A DNA stretch of 64,000 bases from Tetracladium setigerum (GCA_031472005.1 PZJY01000005.1:1364001-1428000); one strand, 5' to 3'; shown: positions 10,647-22,825, counted from the first letter of the stretch. Notes: a model not told the origin generated them from the letters alone. Numbers and translations: made by a program.

Positions 10647-10832
10647 GGAGTGGGTAGGAGAGGTGAGGCTTTGGTAAGTTTTGGGTGTACTGCTGCTGCT
10701 TTTTGCTTGAGGGAGTTGGGATGGGAGGATTAGTGATGATTTGTTCCACGGTTCTGTCATTTTTGTTCCCTATTGTTCAGCAATTTAACTTGACATATAC
10801 AGTAAACTAGATTTTCTTCCATCAACTTTGAA

Positions 10833-12457
10833 CTATAGTCCTCCGTAGACATAGCGGATAACATGTGGCCTGCTGATGTATAACACCAGCATACTTTGCC
10901 CGAGAACCACTTCAAACTTTAGTTCGATCACTATTTCGAACGTTACACCATCTTCAGTTACTTGTATCTGTGCGTTGTTTTGGGCTTTGCGGTAATCCGA
11001 GACGTTTTCGTGTGCTTCCTCTTCAGTAGAAATCCTCCTTATTGAACACCAAGTTGATAAAGTAGCAGGATCTGGCCCCGCTATTACATACCCAATATAC
11101 ACCACGAGCCTTGGTTTCGTTCTGATAATCGTTTTCATGGGCACTTCGAAATCCAGATGCAGTACAGTGTGCGACCCTGAAAAGGGGATGAATGTTGGTA
11201 GCCGAAGCAAATGACGATCCGAGTCCCATTGTGAACTTGGCTCCACTTTGGTAACACGATAATTTGTAGATCTAGAAATAAAGATTGAGTCGGCTCGATC
11301 AATAGTAGACATGCTCATGCAGCGATTTGAGTTCGGAAACGATATCAGTTCAAGTCTGAATTTTGCATCTTGCTCTCCAAAATCTATTTCGCTTCGAGGA
11401 ACAAGGTACAGTCTGTTGTCACACCGACGTTGTACATTCGATGTTCCTTGAGTACGAATTGCTAACTGGTGATCCAAATCATTCGGGATGTAACAGTTCA
11501 AGAGGGCTATGTAGCATCCTTCGACAAGCGGCCGTATTGCGAGTTCGATACTCAGTCCTCGAGTCGTCCGCGCACATGGAACGGCATCACCAGTTGCATC
11601 AAAAGAAACGATGTTCGTTGAAAACTTGAACGAAGCTGGTGATTGTGCCAACAATCCATTTCCGGGATTGGTGTTGCCGGTGGCAATATTGTCTGAATCG
11701 GCATTATTGAAGAACTGACCCCATGCCAAGAGCGAATGATCATGATAATGTTCCATGATTTCGTGTTGAAGCCTTATAAAGGCTTTCCCTCCTTCCCCAT
11801 AAAGGAGCGGAATGTGGACATCAAATAATCCTAGCAAGCAATAGGTCATGTCTTCAACTCGAGTTGTTACTCTGTTCGATGCCCATGACATTCGTTTTGC
11901 TACGCTGACTGCAAACAGTCGCTTCGAGGATGGATTTTGAAGAATTTCCAGATCAATGCCAGTAATGCTTGAAAGAATGGTGGCAAGACCCTGTTTTGTT
12001 CCAAACTCAGTCCAGTTCTCCGAAAATAGCACTACCTCCGAAGGTGCAATCAATTCCTGCAAAGTCCAGCCTCTCGAGAACCATCGACAGTTCTTAAACT
12101 CCTTCACATCTTTTTTGTCTTGGAATTTGAAATCTCTGGCGTCATTGATGTAGGCGTAACAGACTTTGGATTGAGCATACCAACTAAACATTGAGTTGAT
12201 AGCTTCTGACAGTTCTGCACTGCTAGTCTTGTCGATGCAACAGGTGTCGATCCACACATAGTTCAAATTATCGGATAATGCTCGTCGACATGTGTTCAAC
12301 ACTTTTTGATATCCAAGTTTGGGTTTCTCGCGACACAATTCAAAATCCTGATATGTAACCTCTTCTTCACCCAGGTATGAGAAAGAATTGCGTAGGAAGG
12401 TATTTTGTCGCCAAAAAATTCCTCGAAATGAAATGTGACCGCGTTTAAAAGTCTCAT
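10833..12457 (-). pseudogene. HET (heterokaryon incompatibility) domain gene with a single-base frameshift
   Basis: HET proteins act in fungal self/non-self recognition and trigger cell death on fusion of unlike strains. Starting at the ATG at 12457 the frame gives the typical N-terminus MRLLNAVTFHFEEFFG followed by YAILSHTW. It then loses frame. The expected continuation (GEEEVTYQDFELC) is found one base out of phase and leads into a long open frame to 10833. That frame contains YVWIDTCCIDKTSSAELSEA, MFSWYAQSKVCYAY, WFSRGWTLQELIAPSEV and MTYCLLGLFDVHIPLLYGEG, all core HET signatures. The break lies at a GGG run (12369-12374) where the family has Trp-Gly (TGGGG). Restoring one base would give about 541 residues. 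An intron cannot explain it, since the only possible one is 23 bp. The remaining domain is undamaged, so a recent mutation or a sequencing error is likely. No nucleotide-binding domain is visible downstream. Confidence 0.85.
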
Positions 12458-13338
12458 GATTTCAACTTGATGTTCTGATAGGGAAGCAATCAGAATTCCA
12501 GGTGAATCTCTCATAAAATTGCCGCGCCTCAAAGCAGATGTTGAATAAAGGAAGTTTGCAATTCCAGTAGTATTAAGGGACCAAGAATGAAAACGGCAAT
12601 CGCTTAGCAAAGCTCAAGTAGCCGGAGTAAGAATGATATCGAGCAAAGTGTGATCGATACGAGAGGCTGGAAGCTTGAACCGTGTCTGACAGACGTCCAA
12701 CCAGCCGATTAATCCCTTACTCTAAGGAAAGAACGGCCATACTAAGTGGAAAACTCGATCTAGTGTTGAATAGCGTGGTAATGGAAGGGATCAAAGAGCT
12801 CGCACCGAAGGTGTAGATGGAGGAGTGTAAAGGAAAATAGTCGCGAGAGGACTGGATGGTAGATTCTAGGCAGATGCTTAGTCAGTGTTTTCGATGGTGA
12901 TCCGGCCTCACGCCCAACTTTGGCGGTTTTTCCAAGTATCGATCCCCTTTGTATTAATTAACAGGATGACAGGGAAAAAAGTACGCAATGACCTCACATG
13001 CCTTTAATCTACTTGAGGGCATAGAAGTGTCTGACATGGCCTGGTCATCTCCCCGACGGCCACAGATGAGTGGAATGATGTTTATCATGTTGATGATAAC
13101 GCCGATTTCTTCTCTTGAGGTCTAGGTGATGTCATCCTTGGTACTCACTTGGATCAGTGATTTTCTCCTTTCCAATGGTCATTATAAATTACGAATATAT
13201 GAATGTTCGAAATGAGGAATGCGTCCATGCGCCTGGGGACACCGCACGTGATGAGGTAGTGGAAGAGTTTGGACCCACGTAAAATAGCGACTGAACATGC
13301 CGAAAACAACAGGTCTAACACTACAACCCCGCGTAATC

Positions 13339-13594
13339 ATATAATAATATAACTTATAATAATATAACTTATAATAATATAACTTATAATAATATAACTT
13401 ATAATAATATAACTTATAATAAAATGATTAAAAAATCCCTTAAAAGTAAAACTAATTAAGCCGATTTAAGCTATTAGAGCCGAAAGGGTTGCAACCATTA
13501 TCGTAAAGCCGTATTAGGATAAAGTATCCGATTAAGAGAGTAAATAACTAATTTAGGTGATTATTATCACTTATTAAATCAATAATATTTAACA
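13339..13594 (-). repeat. Copia LTR, proximal half with tandem ATAATATAACTT units
   Basis: Continuation of the LTR broken at 9731. It starts with about five direct units of ATAATATAACTTATA (13341-13425) and goes on through GCCGAAAGGGTTGCAACC to the terminus TTAACA at 13594. These same units mark every place where copies of this LTR are duplicated or cut in the window. Confidence 0.75.
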
Positions 13595-14559
13595 CCTAAT
13601 ATACTATAATATAAGAGATCGATATCGTAACACTCTTTTTAATAATCTTAACAATTATATTAAAGGTAAATATAAATCCTTTTAATCTCGTATAATATTA
13701 AAATTTAAGTATTTAAAGGTGAACTCTATTCTTTAAGCCCTTTAATTTACCCTTACCCTTTACTTTAATAAATTCTTCGATATTATCGTCTTCTTAATTG
13801 TCCTCGAGTATAACGATTTAATTAACTTCGTCTTCCTTATTATTATTATTGTTACTAAGAGCGGTAAGGATATTTTAAGTGTATGGAAGGATAGTTAATA
13901 AATCGGAACTAAGCGATTACGAGCTTTTATTAAGTAATTAGTCGTTATCTTACCTAGCACCCTTAATTACTAAGTTATTAGAATTATCTTTATCTATTTA
14001 TTAATAATTATTAGGCTTTATAATTAAGCTACCTTTATTAAAGCGAACGTTAAATAAGCGCTTTACGGCTTTAAGCTTTAGCACGTAAACTTAAAAGATA
14101 TAATAAACCTTTATAATTAATTAAAACTCTAAGTCTAGCTCTTATTATTAGCTTATTACCTTAAATTCGTCGCTCCGGCGATATCTTTATATAAGTTTTA
14201 CACCTTAAAGTACGTAAATAAGTAAGTAAAGGTATATTATTCTTATTAGGAAAGAACTTATTATAAAGCTTTTAATATAGAGTTAGATTATAGAGAAAAG
14301 TGATAGATTAATTAGTAATATCTACCACTAAACGAAAGATATAGACCTAGAGACTCTTCAATATCTTTATATCCTTTACGATAACTTAAACGCGTGCGTA
14401 AATAACTCTAATTAATTATTTAAAGGTATTATCTTACTTAAGCGAGTATAACACTATAACTTCGACTATTTAACTAAGTTAGATTATTATTTCGGCTATT
14501 TTAGTAAGAGAGTATTCCTTATTATTATCTAATCTTTAAAGCTTAATTACGCGGTTATA
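13595..14559 (-). mobile_element. RIP-decayed Ty1/copia remnant, integrase part
   Basis: The minus strand continues the copia integrase interrupted by the gypsy element (first part at 21512-22628). Blocks such as RLDNNKEYSLTK, the second integrase Asp region, and SFLIIKVYYI-like later segments can be followed through many TAA/TAG codons. The last five bases before the gypsy LTR are TTATA, repeated on its other side. No reverse transcriptase follows before the LTR at 13594, so the copy is truncated. Confidence 0.6.
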
Positions 14560-15022
14560 TGTTACGAACGTGATCCTGGAAGTCAAGTGACCCCCAGGAG
14601 CACATTAGATCCTAAGAGCCTGAGGCTCGGGAGCACTATAAATCCTAAGAGCAAGTCTCCTAAGAATTACTTTATAAAGAACTTATAGGATTAATAATAA
14701 TAGTATTAGTTATATAAGTGAAAAGGTAATAGTAAGTTATAAACATAATCACGTGATAAAGTTTAAGCTTAGTAAGAGTCTAAAGCCCGCGGGACTCTTA
14801 AAGCCCCGGGACTCTTAGACTCCCTCGCTTAAGGGACTCTTAATAAAATAAAGGTTTTATATAAGTAGATAATCTTTCTTAGATAGGAGCTTTATACTTA
14901 ACTTAAATTAAATATCTTATATTTTAATAATTAATCTATTATCGTACTTATAATCCGCTCTCTATCGACGAATATTAACCTGACTTAGCTATTTACTTCC
15001 GTAGTAAATAGTGACCGTTACA
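14560..15022 (+). repeat. 5' LTR of the gypsy element (463 bp)
   Basis: TGTTACGAACGTGATCC start and TAGTGACCGTTACA end. It differs from the 3' LTR mainly by transitions, as expected from RIP after insertion. An internal block of alternating GGGACTCTTA motifs (14790-14840) is shared by both copies. Confidence 0.9.
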
Positions 15023-15064
15023 CTTTAAGCACCCTCTTTAGAGACCCGACTTATAATACACCAC

Positions 15065-16010
15065 GATGTCTTCCCGAGGACTACCCACCGCCACTCTGAC
15101 TAGTAATAACGGGATTTAATTAGCTTCGCTAAAAGGAAAGCTACCCGATCTCTATTACGGATAACGTTCTAAGCTTCGAGAATTCCTTACTTAATATAAA
15201 CTCTATTAAGTATTTAATAAAGATAAGTTCTTTAGCGCCGCCGAACGAACTATATAAGCCGCTTCGTTCTTACGAGGACTAGCCTTTAACTAGGTCGAAC
15301 CGCACTTAAATAATACGATAGAAAACATTAATCTACTTAAACTAGTCGATACCGACGCCGAGCTATTTACTCGCACCCTTTTTAACTTATAAAATAGATT
15401 CGAATAAGGTATCACTTAGGTTTTCGGAGATTAAGACCCGGAATTCGCCGCGGATATTAGCTTACGAAAACTTCACTAAATAACTATTATCGCTAAGTAC
15501 GTCGTTAAGTTTTAATAATTATAAGCTATTCTAGCTTAAGATAATACCGCCGCTAATTCTTAATTCTACTTAAGATTAAAGGGAAATATTAAGGACGAGA
15601 TCTATTGATTACTTGAACGACCGGATAAGTTAAGTGAAATAATTAAGAAAGCACTTTATTTCGATTAACGTATTACGGAACGTTTAATGGAATAAGGACA
15701 CGGGATCCCTAAGACTTACCACGGGACTCTTAAGAAACCTCGCTATTAAGGACGAAATATCTATAATAATAATTACTATAGACCTTAATTAATAGAATTA
15801 GATACGATTTAAAAGAAGAAAATTAAGTTTTAATTAAAGAAGCCACTTCTAAAGGAGGTAATAAAGAAACGTAAGAAAGAAGGACTTTATTTCGAGTATA
15901 AACACGTAAGCTATTAAGTAAATTCTTATAAGAAAGGAAAGATAAGATAAAAGAAGTAAGCCGTATCCCTTAAGATCCGATAAATAAGTATAGCTATTAT
16001 AATCCTTAAG
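15065..16010 (+). pseudogene. gag of the gypsy element, RIP-decayed
   Basis: Starts at ATGTCTTCCCGAGG about 40 bp after the 5' LTR. The Retrotrans_gag pattern is readable through stops (KLREFL, FLRGLA, EPHL, FNLxNRFE-like blocks between 15170 and 15420). A remnant of the CCHC knuckle lies near 15885-15935, where the Cys codons are changed to Tyr or lost (FEYKHVSY). Stops are at positions where Gln is usual. Not translatable. Confidence 0.65.
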
Positions 16011-16199
16011 AAGAAAGGAAATAGCCGTGAACGAGATTAAGGAAGATTACTCTAATAAAAATATTCCACTTATAGGTATTATCTTTACGTTTATAAATAA
16101 ATAGACGTTCTAACTATTCCCGAAGACGGAATTAATAGCGAACGCTATAATTAAGAGGAATAAAGGAAGGAAAGATACGATAATTATAAAAGTATTATT

Positions 16200-19100
16200 T
16201 ACGAATATCTAATTATAAACTATAATAACGACTATACCTTAATTTATAAAGACCTAACTAGGAACCTAATATTAAGGGCTCTTACTAGATATTACGACCG
16301 AAACCGAGGAGGACTTTATTACCTTTATCTTAATAACGAAGTAATAAAAGTTCTTAAACGGAAACTATAAATTATAAGATATTATAAGCGCGGGCAGAAC
16401 GGATTATTTTATTAATATCTTAATAGATTAAGAATAAACGCTTATAATAATAAATATTAAATACGTAGCGACCTAGTACCTAACCCCACCGAAGAAGAAG
16501 TCTAACGGGAAGTCCGACGAGCTAATCACCTTATAATACGGGAATAATAGATAGTTATTTAAAGAGAAGAATACCCTATCTTTAAACGAGAATAAATATA
16601 TCGAATAAACCCCGAAAGACCACTTTATTAAGAACTAGGTATATCACCGGTTAGAGGATTAGAGTATAGCTAAGTTTAAGAAGTCGCGTACGAAGATAAA
16701 GACCGTATCGGATAGGTCTACGTTAAAGGGGAGAACCGGCTTTATAACGAGATCCGGATCTATATATAAGAAATACCGGACGAAATACTAATCTGTTATT
16801 ACGACTTACTAACCCCGAAGGAAGGTGAACGATAAGTTATTAAAATATAAATAGCGATAACCCGAACTTAGAATAATATCGCTCGACCGAGTAAATACTA
16901 TTTCGAAGATATAAGTAATCCGAAAACCTTTACACTCGTTAAGGGATATATATATATCGTTACTAATTATAAAGGAACGATCCTTAAATAGTAAAACGTG
17001 CTCGACGGAAGTTTCTATTAGTAAATAAACGCTAGAGATTCCGGCGAGAAATATAAAAATTTATACGAAGAATTACCCCGGGAACTATACGTAGCCGGGT
17101 ATAAATAATTAAAACTAAACGTTAAGATCCCTTAAATCTCGAGACTAGTTATAATAATAATCGATTTAAGATTTATAAGAAACTTTATATTTATATTATT
17201 AATTAAAAAATATATAATCGCTACTTATATTAAGGGGAAACCTTATTAACTAGTTATAATCGATAGATTTAAAATTAATTATAATAATAAAGAAGTAGAA
17301 TTATAAATAGTTCCTCTTATTATAATCATATTATTAAGATATAAGGAGGAAATTACGTTTAATATCGTTAATATCTTATATAATATTATCTTAAGATTAC
17401 CTTAGCTTAAGGCTTATAACCTAATAATCGATTAGATTAATAAGATAATAGACTTTAAGAGGTGTAATTACGAAATAGAACGAATTATCCTCTAATTAGA
17501 ATAAGATAAGTTTAAAGGCTAGCGATAATTAAAATTAGCTAAGCTTATACGCTTATTAAAAGAGGGTACGAAGGAGGTACTATTATTAAAATAATATAAG
17601 GAATTCCGAGACTTATTCACCGAAGTATAAGATCTCTTAGCACTATTAATATATTAAGATTAGGATTATATAATTATCTTAAAGGAAGACGTAAAACCGG
17701 TTTACGAACCTTTACGTAAAATAAACGATATAGATTCGAGGACGCTTAAAATCTTTATCGATAAGATATTAATAAAAGGATATATTAAGGAATCTAAATC
17801 TCCGTGGGGAGCACCTATCTTCTTTATATTAAAACTTAAAATTAATAAATAACGCCTAGTTATAAATTAGCGAAAACTTAATAATCGAACTATTAAAGAT
17901 TATTATTCGTTACCCTTACTCGATAATTTAAGGGATAAGATATAAGGATTAAAGATCTTTACTTAAATTAACTTAAAATTAGCCTTTAATCTTATAAGAA
18001 TAAAGGAAGGAGACGAAAGTAAGACGGCCTTTCGTACTTAATAAGGATTATATAAGTTCCTAGTTATACACTTCGGATTATATAATGCCCTAGCCACCTT
18101 CTAGCGATTAGTAAATAATATATTACGAGAATATATTAACGTATTTTATATCGTTTACCTTAATAATATCCTTATATACTTTAAAGATATCGCTAAATAC
18201 GAAAAATATATTAAGTTAATCTTTTAAGCCTTACGAAAATATTACTTAAAGGTTAATCTAAATAAATGCCACTTCGTAATAGAACGAGTTAAGTTTTATA
18301 AATATATTATTATTATAAACGGATTCGAAATAGACTTAAATAAGGTTAAATTAATACTTAAGTGGAAACCACCGATAAACGTAAAAGAAATATAAAGTTT
18401 CTTAGGTTTTTATAATTATTATTAACGTTATATTAAGAACTACTCGGCAATTACGAAACCACTCACGGATCTCACTTATAAGGATAAAACGTTCGAATAA
18501 ACTCTTAAAATATAAAAAGTTATAAACACGTTAAAAGAAATATTCGTTAAGGAATTAATCCTTATATATTATAACCTTAAGAAACCGAAATAAGTAGAGA
18601 CGGACTCGTTAGACTTTATTATTAAAGTAATTTATAATTAACTTAGCGAAGATAATCGCTAGCGATTAGTCGTATTCTTCTTAAGAAAACTTATATTCGT
18701 AAAACTTAATTATAAGATTTATAATAAAGAGTTACTTATAATTATTATAATATTACGAGAATAAAAGGTATACTTAAAAGGATCGTTCACGAAAATAGAT
18801 ATTCTTTCTAATTATAAGAATCTTATTTATTTTATAACGATTAAGGAACTTAACCGACGACAAGTCTAATAGGCCGAGACACTCTTATTATATAACTTTA
18901 ATATTCGATATATTAAAGGCTCCGAGAACGCTCGAGCCGATACACTTAATAGAAAACTAAAATATATAAGTAATAAGACCTCGCCCTCCGGAGTAATTCT
19001 TCGCTAGGATAGATTATCCCTAATATATAACCGAGTATAAATAGCCGCTATTATACGACTAAAAGACCGTACCTTTAAAGAACTTATTCGGAAAGGATAT

Positions 19101-20500
19101 AATTAAGACCTTATTATAAAATAATAAGTGAAGGAATTAAGAAACGGATTCTCGAGGAATATAAATAGATTATTACTCTTTTAAGAAAGGATATATATTC
19201 TAACCGGAGTACGAAAAGCCTTTATATAATAATAACACGAGCTACTAGCTTATAAGTATTAAGGGATAGCTAAGACTCTTACGAGATTATTTAAGAAATA
19301 CTACTTCCTTAAGATTAGAAATATAATTAAGGAAGTCGTTACTTAATATAATATATATATACGGAATAAGTTATCTCGACACGCCTCGTATAAACTTATA
19401 AAATTACTAACGACTTTAACACGATTATAGGGATCGATAGCTCTCGATTTCGTCGTTAAGTTACTACCCTTTAAGGATTTAATAATAAGAGTCACGTATG
19501 ACTTAATCCTTATTATAATATACCTCTTAATTAAATATATATATATAATATTATATTTTGAATTAAGTATCGCCGAATAAATAATAGACACGTTTATTCG
19601 ATGGATTATTATATAATATAAAGTACCGGATGAAATTATATTAGACCGAGATAAAATCTTTAAATTAAAGTTCTAAACCTTATTAATAGCTAAACTCGGG
19701 ATTAAGAAGAAAATATTAATCGCCTTTTATCCCTAAACCGATAATTAAATAAAACGAATTAATTAAATAATAAAGGCCTACCTCCGCTATTACGTTAATT
19801 ATAAATAAAATAACTAAGTAGAACTCTTACCGTTAGCTTAATTTATATTTAATAGCGTAAACGTAAAAATAACGGGTATATTATTATTCTTCACGAACTT
19901 TAGATTTAACCTTAAGGCTTATAACTATCCGTTAATTAATATAAAAAACGTAAAAGTAATTAGAATCCGAGTAGACTAGTTAAAAGACTTATATAAATAG
20001 CTTATTACTAATATCTCGTTTTTATTATAAAAATTAATAATCTATTATAACTCGAAGCGTAGAGTAGGACCTACGTTAAAAGAGGGGGATAAAGTTTACT
20101 TATTACGAAAAAACATTAACACTTAAAGATTAAGTAATAAGTTAAATTATAAAAAGTTAAGACTATTCGAAATTAAGAAAGTTATCGGACTTATTAATTA
20201 TTAACTTAAGCTATTATTAACTTAGAAAATTTATAAAGTATTTTATATATCTCTTCTTAAGAAAGCGCCACTTAATGCATTATTAACGCCGTATATAGAA
20301 ATTAAACTAGTTAACCTAGACTAAGAGTACGAGGTCGAAGAGATCTTAAATTATAAGAAAGTTAAAAATAAGGACGTTTACCTTATCTATTAAAAGGGAT
20401 ACCCGGATTCGGAAAACATATAAGAACCACTCGCTTACCTTAACTATTAAGAAATAATAATAAAATATTATAAGAAGAATTATTATTATGAAAAAACTAT
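16200..20500 (+). pseudogene. pol of the gypsy element: protease, RT, RNase H, integrase, chromodomain
   Basis: Reverse transcriptase is readable from about 17690 to 18420. Blocks include SPWGAPIFFI (about 17807) and FGLYNALATF (about 18073). The active-site box reads YLNNILIY at 18156-18179 in place of the usual YxDD, both Asp codons having become AAT. RNase H follows (about 18590-18960, RYIKGSENARADTL near 18910). Integrase spans about 19245-20050, with ALDFVVKLL, LDRDKIF and a TDN block for the D,D,E residues. Near 20310-20440 comes a chromodomain (EYEVEEILNYKKV, GYPDSEN, EPL), which in relatives guides integration to heterochromatin. The stretch 20510-21040 shows further low-complexity Arg-rich coding remains that I cannot name. 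Confidence 0.75.
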
Positions 20501-21048
20501 TAAGGGTCGCTTATTAAAGAATTAAACTCTGCGAGCGCCTGCCCCGGTGACGAGGAATTATCGAGATTTATTCCGAGCTCGTCTAAGAAGAACTCTAGGT
20601 CTATACTAGCTACCGGAGAGAGGGAACGAGGAGGCGTAAGAGGAACGACGGGCTTTAAGGGAGCGAGCTATTATAAAGACGTAAGAAGGCGAGGATTCTA
20701 ATTAAAAATATAGATAGGACCTTTCCGACCCTCCTATAAACTACCGTCCGACGAACAAGCACACTTCGAACGAATATACGCGAAATATCGTGTCGTAAGG
20801 GCAAGATTAAGGATATAAGGCTATCGACGGGAGGCATAACGATCGTAAGTAACGACTCGGCGATTTATCTCGTTAATACGACGTGTAAGGGCAAGTCGTT
20901 ATTTTGTCTTATAATGCGTTCTTATAAGGGATTTTATTTATATAAAGCTATATATTTTATTAATTAAGGAAGATGGCCTCCGGTAATCGACGACGTTCCT
21001 TTTAACGTACTTAAGTGTGGGGACTATATTAGGATAGAAGGGGGATAG

Positions 21049-21511
21049 TGTTACGAACGTGATCCTGAAAGTTAAGTGACCCTTAAGAGTATATTAGATC
21101 CTAGGAGCCTAAGGCTCGGGAGCATTATAAATCCTAAGAGTAAGTCTCTTAGGAATTACTTTATAAAGAACTTATAAGATTAATAATAATAATATTAGTT
21201 ATATAAGTGAAAAGGTAATAATAAGTTATAAGCCTAGTCACGTAATAGAGTCTAAGCTTAATAAGAGTCTAAAGCCCGCGGGACTCTTAGAGCCCCGGGA
21301 CTCTTAGACTCCCTCGCTTAAGGGACTCCTAATAAAATAAAGGTTCTATATAAGTAGATAATCTTTCTTAGATAAGAGCTTTATACTTAACTTAAATTAA
21401 ATATCTTATATTCTAATAATTAATCTATTACCGTACCTATAATCCGCTCTCTGTCGACGAATACTAACCTGACTTAGCTATTTACTTCCGTAGTAAATAG
21501 TGACCGTTACA
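21049..21511 (+). repeat. 3' LTR of the gypsy element (463 bp)
   Basis: Same length and termini as the 5' LTR. Preceded by the polypurine tract and followed by the TTATA duplication. Confidence 0.9.
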
Positions 21512-22628
21512 TTATATTAAGTACGTACGTGCTTATTAAATAACTTTATAGCCTTAAAAGCACTATTCTTAAGCGTATAAAAGTAAGCTTATCTATATAA
21601 AGTTACCTTATCCGTAATAACCGTAACGTAGCGCTCGCTATCTAAAGCTTTTATCTTATATAATACCACGTCGACGTGAATCTCGTCGAATATATATAGG
21701 ACTTCTCGAGTCGTCGATTTGCGAATAATTCGCTTCGGATTAGCTATTTTATATAATTCGCATTATATTAGCTTTTATTCCTCCTTCTTATCGCGAGAGA
21801 GTTTATCTTAGTTACTATAGAGTGTAATACTATTTATTAATTTCGTAATCTTTTATATATTAAGGCGGCTTAATTAATATAATCGTTTATGTTAGAGATC
21901 GATCGAAGTCGGCTTCGGTATAAGAGTCGTAATAGTAAGGAATGCGTACGTCGTCTTTTCTTTAATAATAAATCTATTATTATTAATATAAAATATCTTA
22001 TATCCCTCTCGATCTATTACTAGTATATTATTCTTATTATAAGTTATCTTAATATCACCCTCAATTATTAGCTTCTTAGCCGTAAAGAGGTTAACTCCGT
22101 TATTTAATAGGTAATCAACTTTAATTAAATTTAGCTAATAGCTTATTAAGTAAGCTAATATACGATTATTAAAACCTTAAGGATAAATTATATTATTTAT
22201 AATTAAGACGTAAAGTTTTAAAATAACTCTCTTATTAAACTTAAGGAAGTTACCTTCGTCGTTATAAAAGGATTAGTTTACGTTAGAGTCGAATAATATA
22301 CGATAACGATTTATAAACTTATTAATTAGATTAATAAGTATAATATTAATAACTTATATATTTATTAAATTAATTATCTCCTTAACTTTAATATTAAAGC
22401 TATTATTATTAAATAAGGTAACGGTCTCCTCCTTCTTATCTCTCTTAAAGTATAGTATATATAATTTATTATATTTCTTCTCGTATCACTTTCGTCTCTC
22501 CTTATTAATAATAAAGTAGTTAGAATCGTTATAAGTAGCTTTAAGGTCTTTATAATATTTATAAAGTCGAGGATCCACCTTAAAACTCTTATTAACATCC
22601 TTTAATGTATTTTCCTTCTTATCCTTTT
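21512..22628 (-). mobile_element. RIP-decayed Ty1/copia remnant, protease to integrase
   Basis: Minus strand, read from 22628 down. A gag end and protease-like segment (LFDSNVN near 22285) come first, then the GAG-pre-integrase zinc-binding region (LxHKRLYxLSRLNI, CELYKIANPKR; about 21890-21750) and the start of the integrase core (FDEIHVDVV, TVITD). Many Gln positions are stops. The frame continues at 14559, on the other side of the gypsy element. Some Cys and His ligands are still readable. Family assignment rests on this order. Confidence 0.65.
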
Positions 22629-22825
22629 TGTTAAATATTATTAATTTAATAAGTGATAATAATCACCTAAATTAGTTATTTACTCTCTTAATCGGATACT
22701 TTATCCTAATACGGCTTTACGATAATGGTTGCAACCCTTTCGGCTCTAATAGCTTAAATCGGCTTAATTAGTTTTACTTTTAAGGGATTTATTAATCATT
22801 TTATTATAAGTTATATTATTATAAG
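22629..22825 (+). repeat. Partial copia LTR (start part)
   Basis: Begins TGTTAAATATTATT and runs to the ATAAGTTATATTATTATAAG units, where the next, full LTR begins. With 23322-23606 it shows that LTR pieces have been added on both sides of the full copy. Confidence 0.7.

Larger units (their letters stand above)
9732..13338. other. GC-normal 3.6-kb island inside a copia LTR, carrying a HET gene
   Basis: The copia LTR is interrupted here by 3.6 kb of sequence with normal composition and no RIP-type decay. The left edge (GGGCTGTGGTGTTGGCCC from 9734) and the reverse complement of the right edge (GGGTTGTAGTGTTAGACC, ending about 13331) agree at 14 of 18 positions. Three of the four differences are transitions. 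The island therefore has imperfect terminal inverted repeats, as a cut-and-paste element would. A target duplication cannot be judged, because both flanks are the same tandem ATAATATAACTT repeat. No transposase was recognised inside. The content is a short hypothetical frame (10098-10646), the HET gene (10833-12457) and about 0.9 kb upstream of it without a gene. Confidence 0.55.
14560..21511 (+). mobile_element. Complete but RIP-dead chromoviral Ty3/gypsy LTR retrotransposon
   Basis: Length 6952 bp, flanked by TTATA on both sides (14555-14559 and 21512-21516). Two LTRs of 463 bp each (14560-15022, 21049-21511) begin TGTTACGAACG and end GACCGTTACA. A polypurine tract (AGAAGGGGGATAG) directly precedes the 3' LTR. 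Domain order inside is gag, then protease/reverse transcriptase, RNase H, integrase and chromodomain, the order of Ty3/gypsy. Nearly all Gln codons have become TAA or TAG and catalytic Asp codons have become Asn, so the element is dead. It lies inside an older copia copy of opposite orientation. Confidence 0.9.

Noticed and set aside
12369..12391. GTGAAG...CAG as an intron explaining the HET frame change
   Set aside because: Only 23 bp, far below the shortest functional fungal introns, and it would remove the conserved EEEVTYQ block.
20655..20837. Minus-strand 60-codon frame in the gypsy element
   Set aside because: Antisense to the Arg-rich end of pol, with no start context and no homology pattern.
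22374..22598. Minus-strand open frame rich in Leu/Ile/Arg
   Set aside because: Shadow frame within the RIP-decayed copia remnant. The true coding phase is the neighbouring one.
13595..22628. The whole block as one copia element flanked by inverted LTRs
   Set aside because: The two LTR pieces point away from each other and cannot be the LTR pair of one element. They are separate insertions next to an older remnant.
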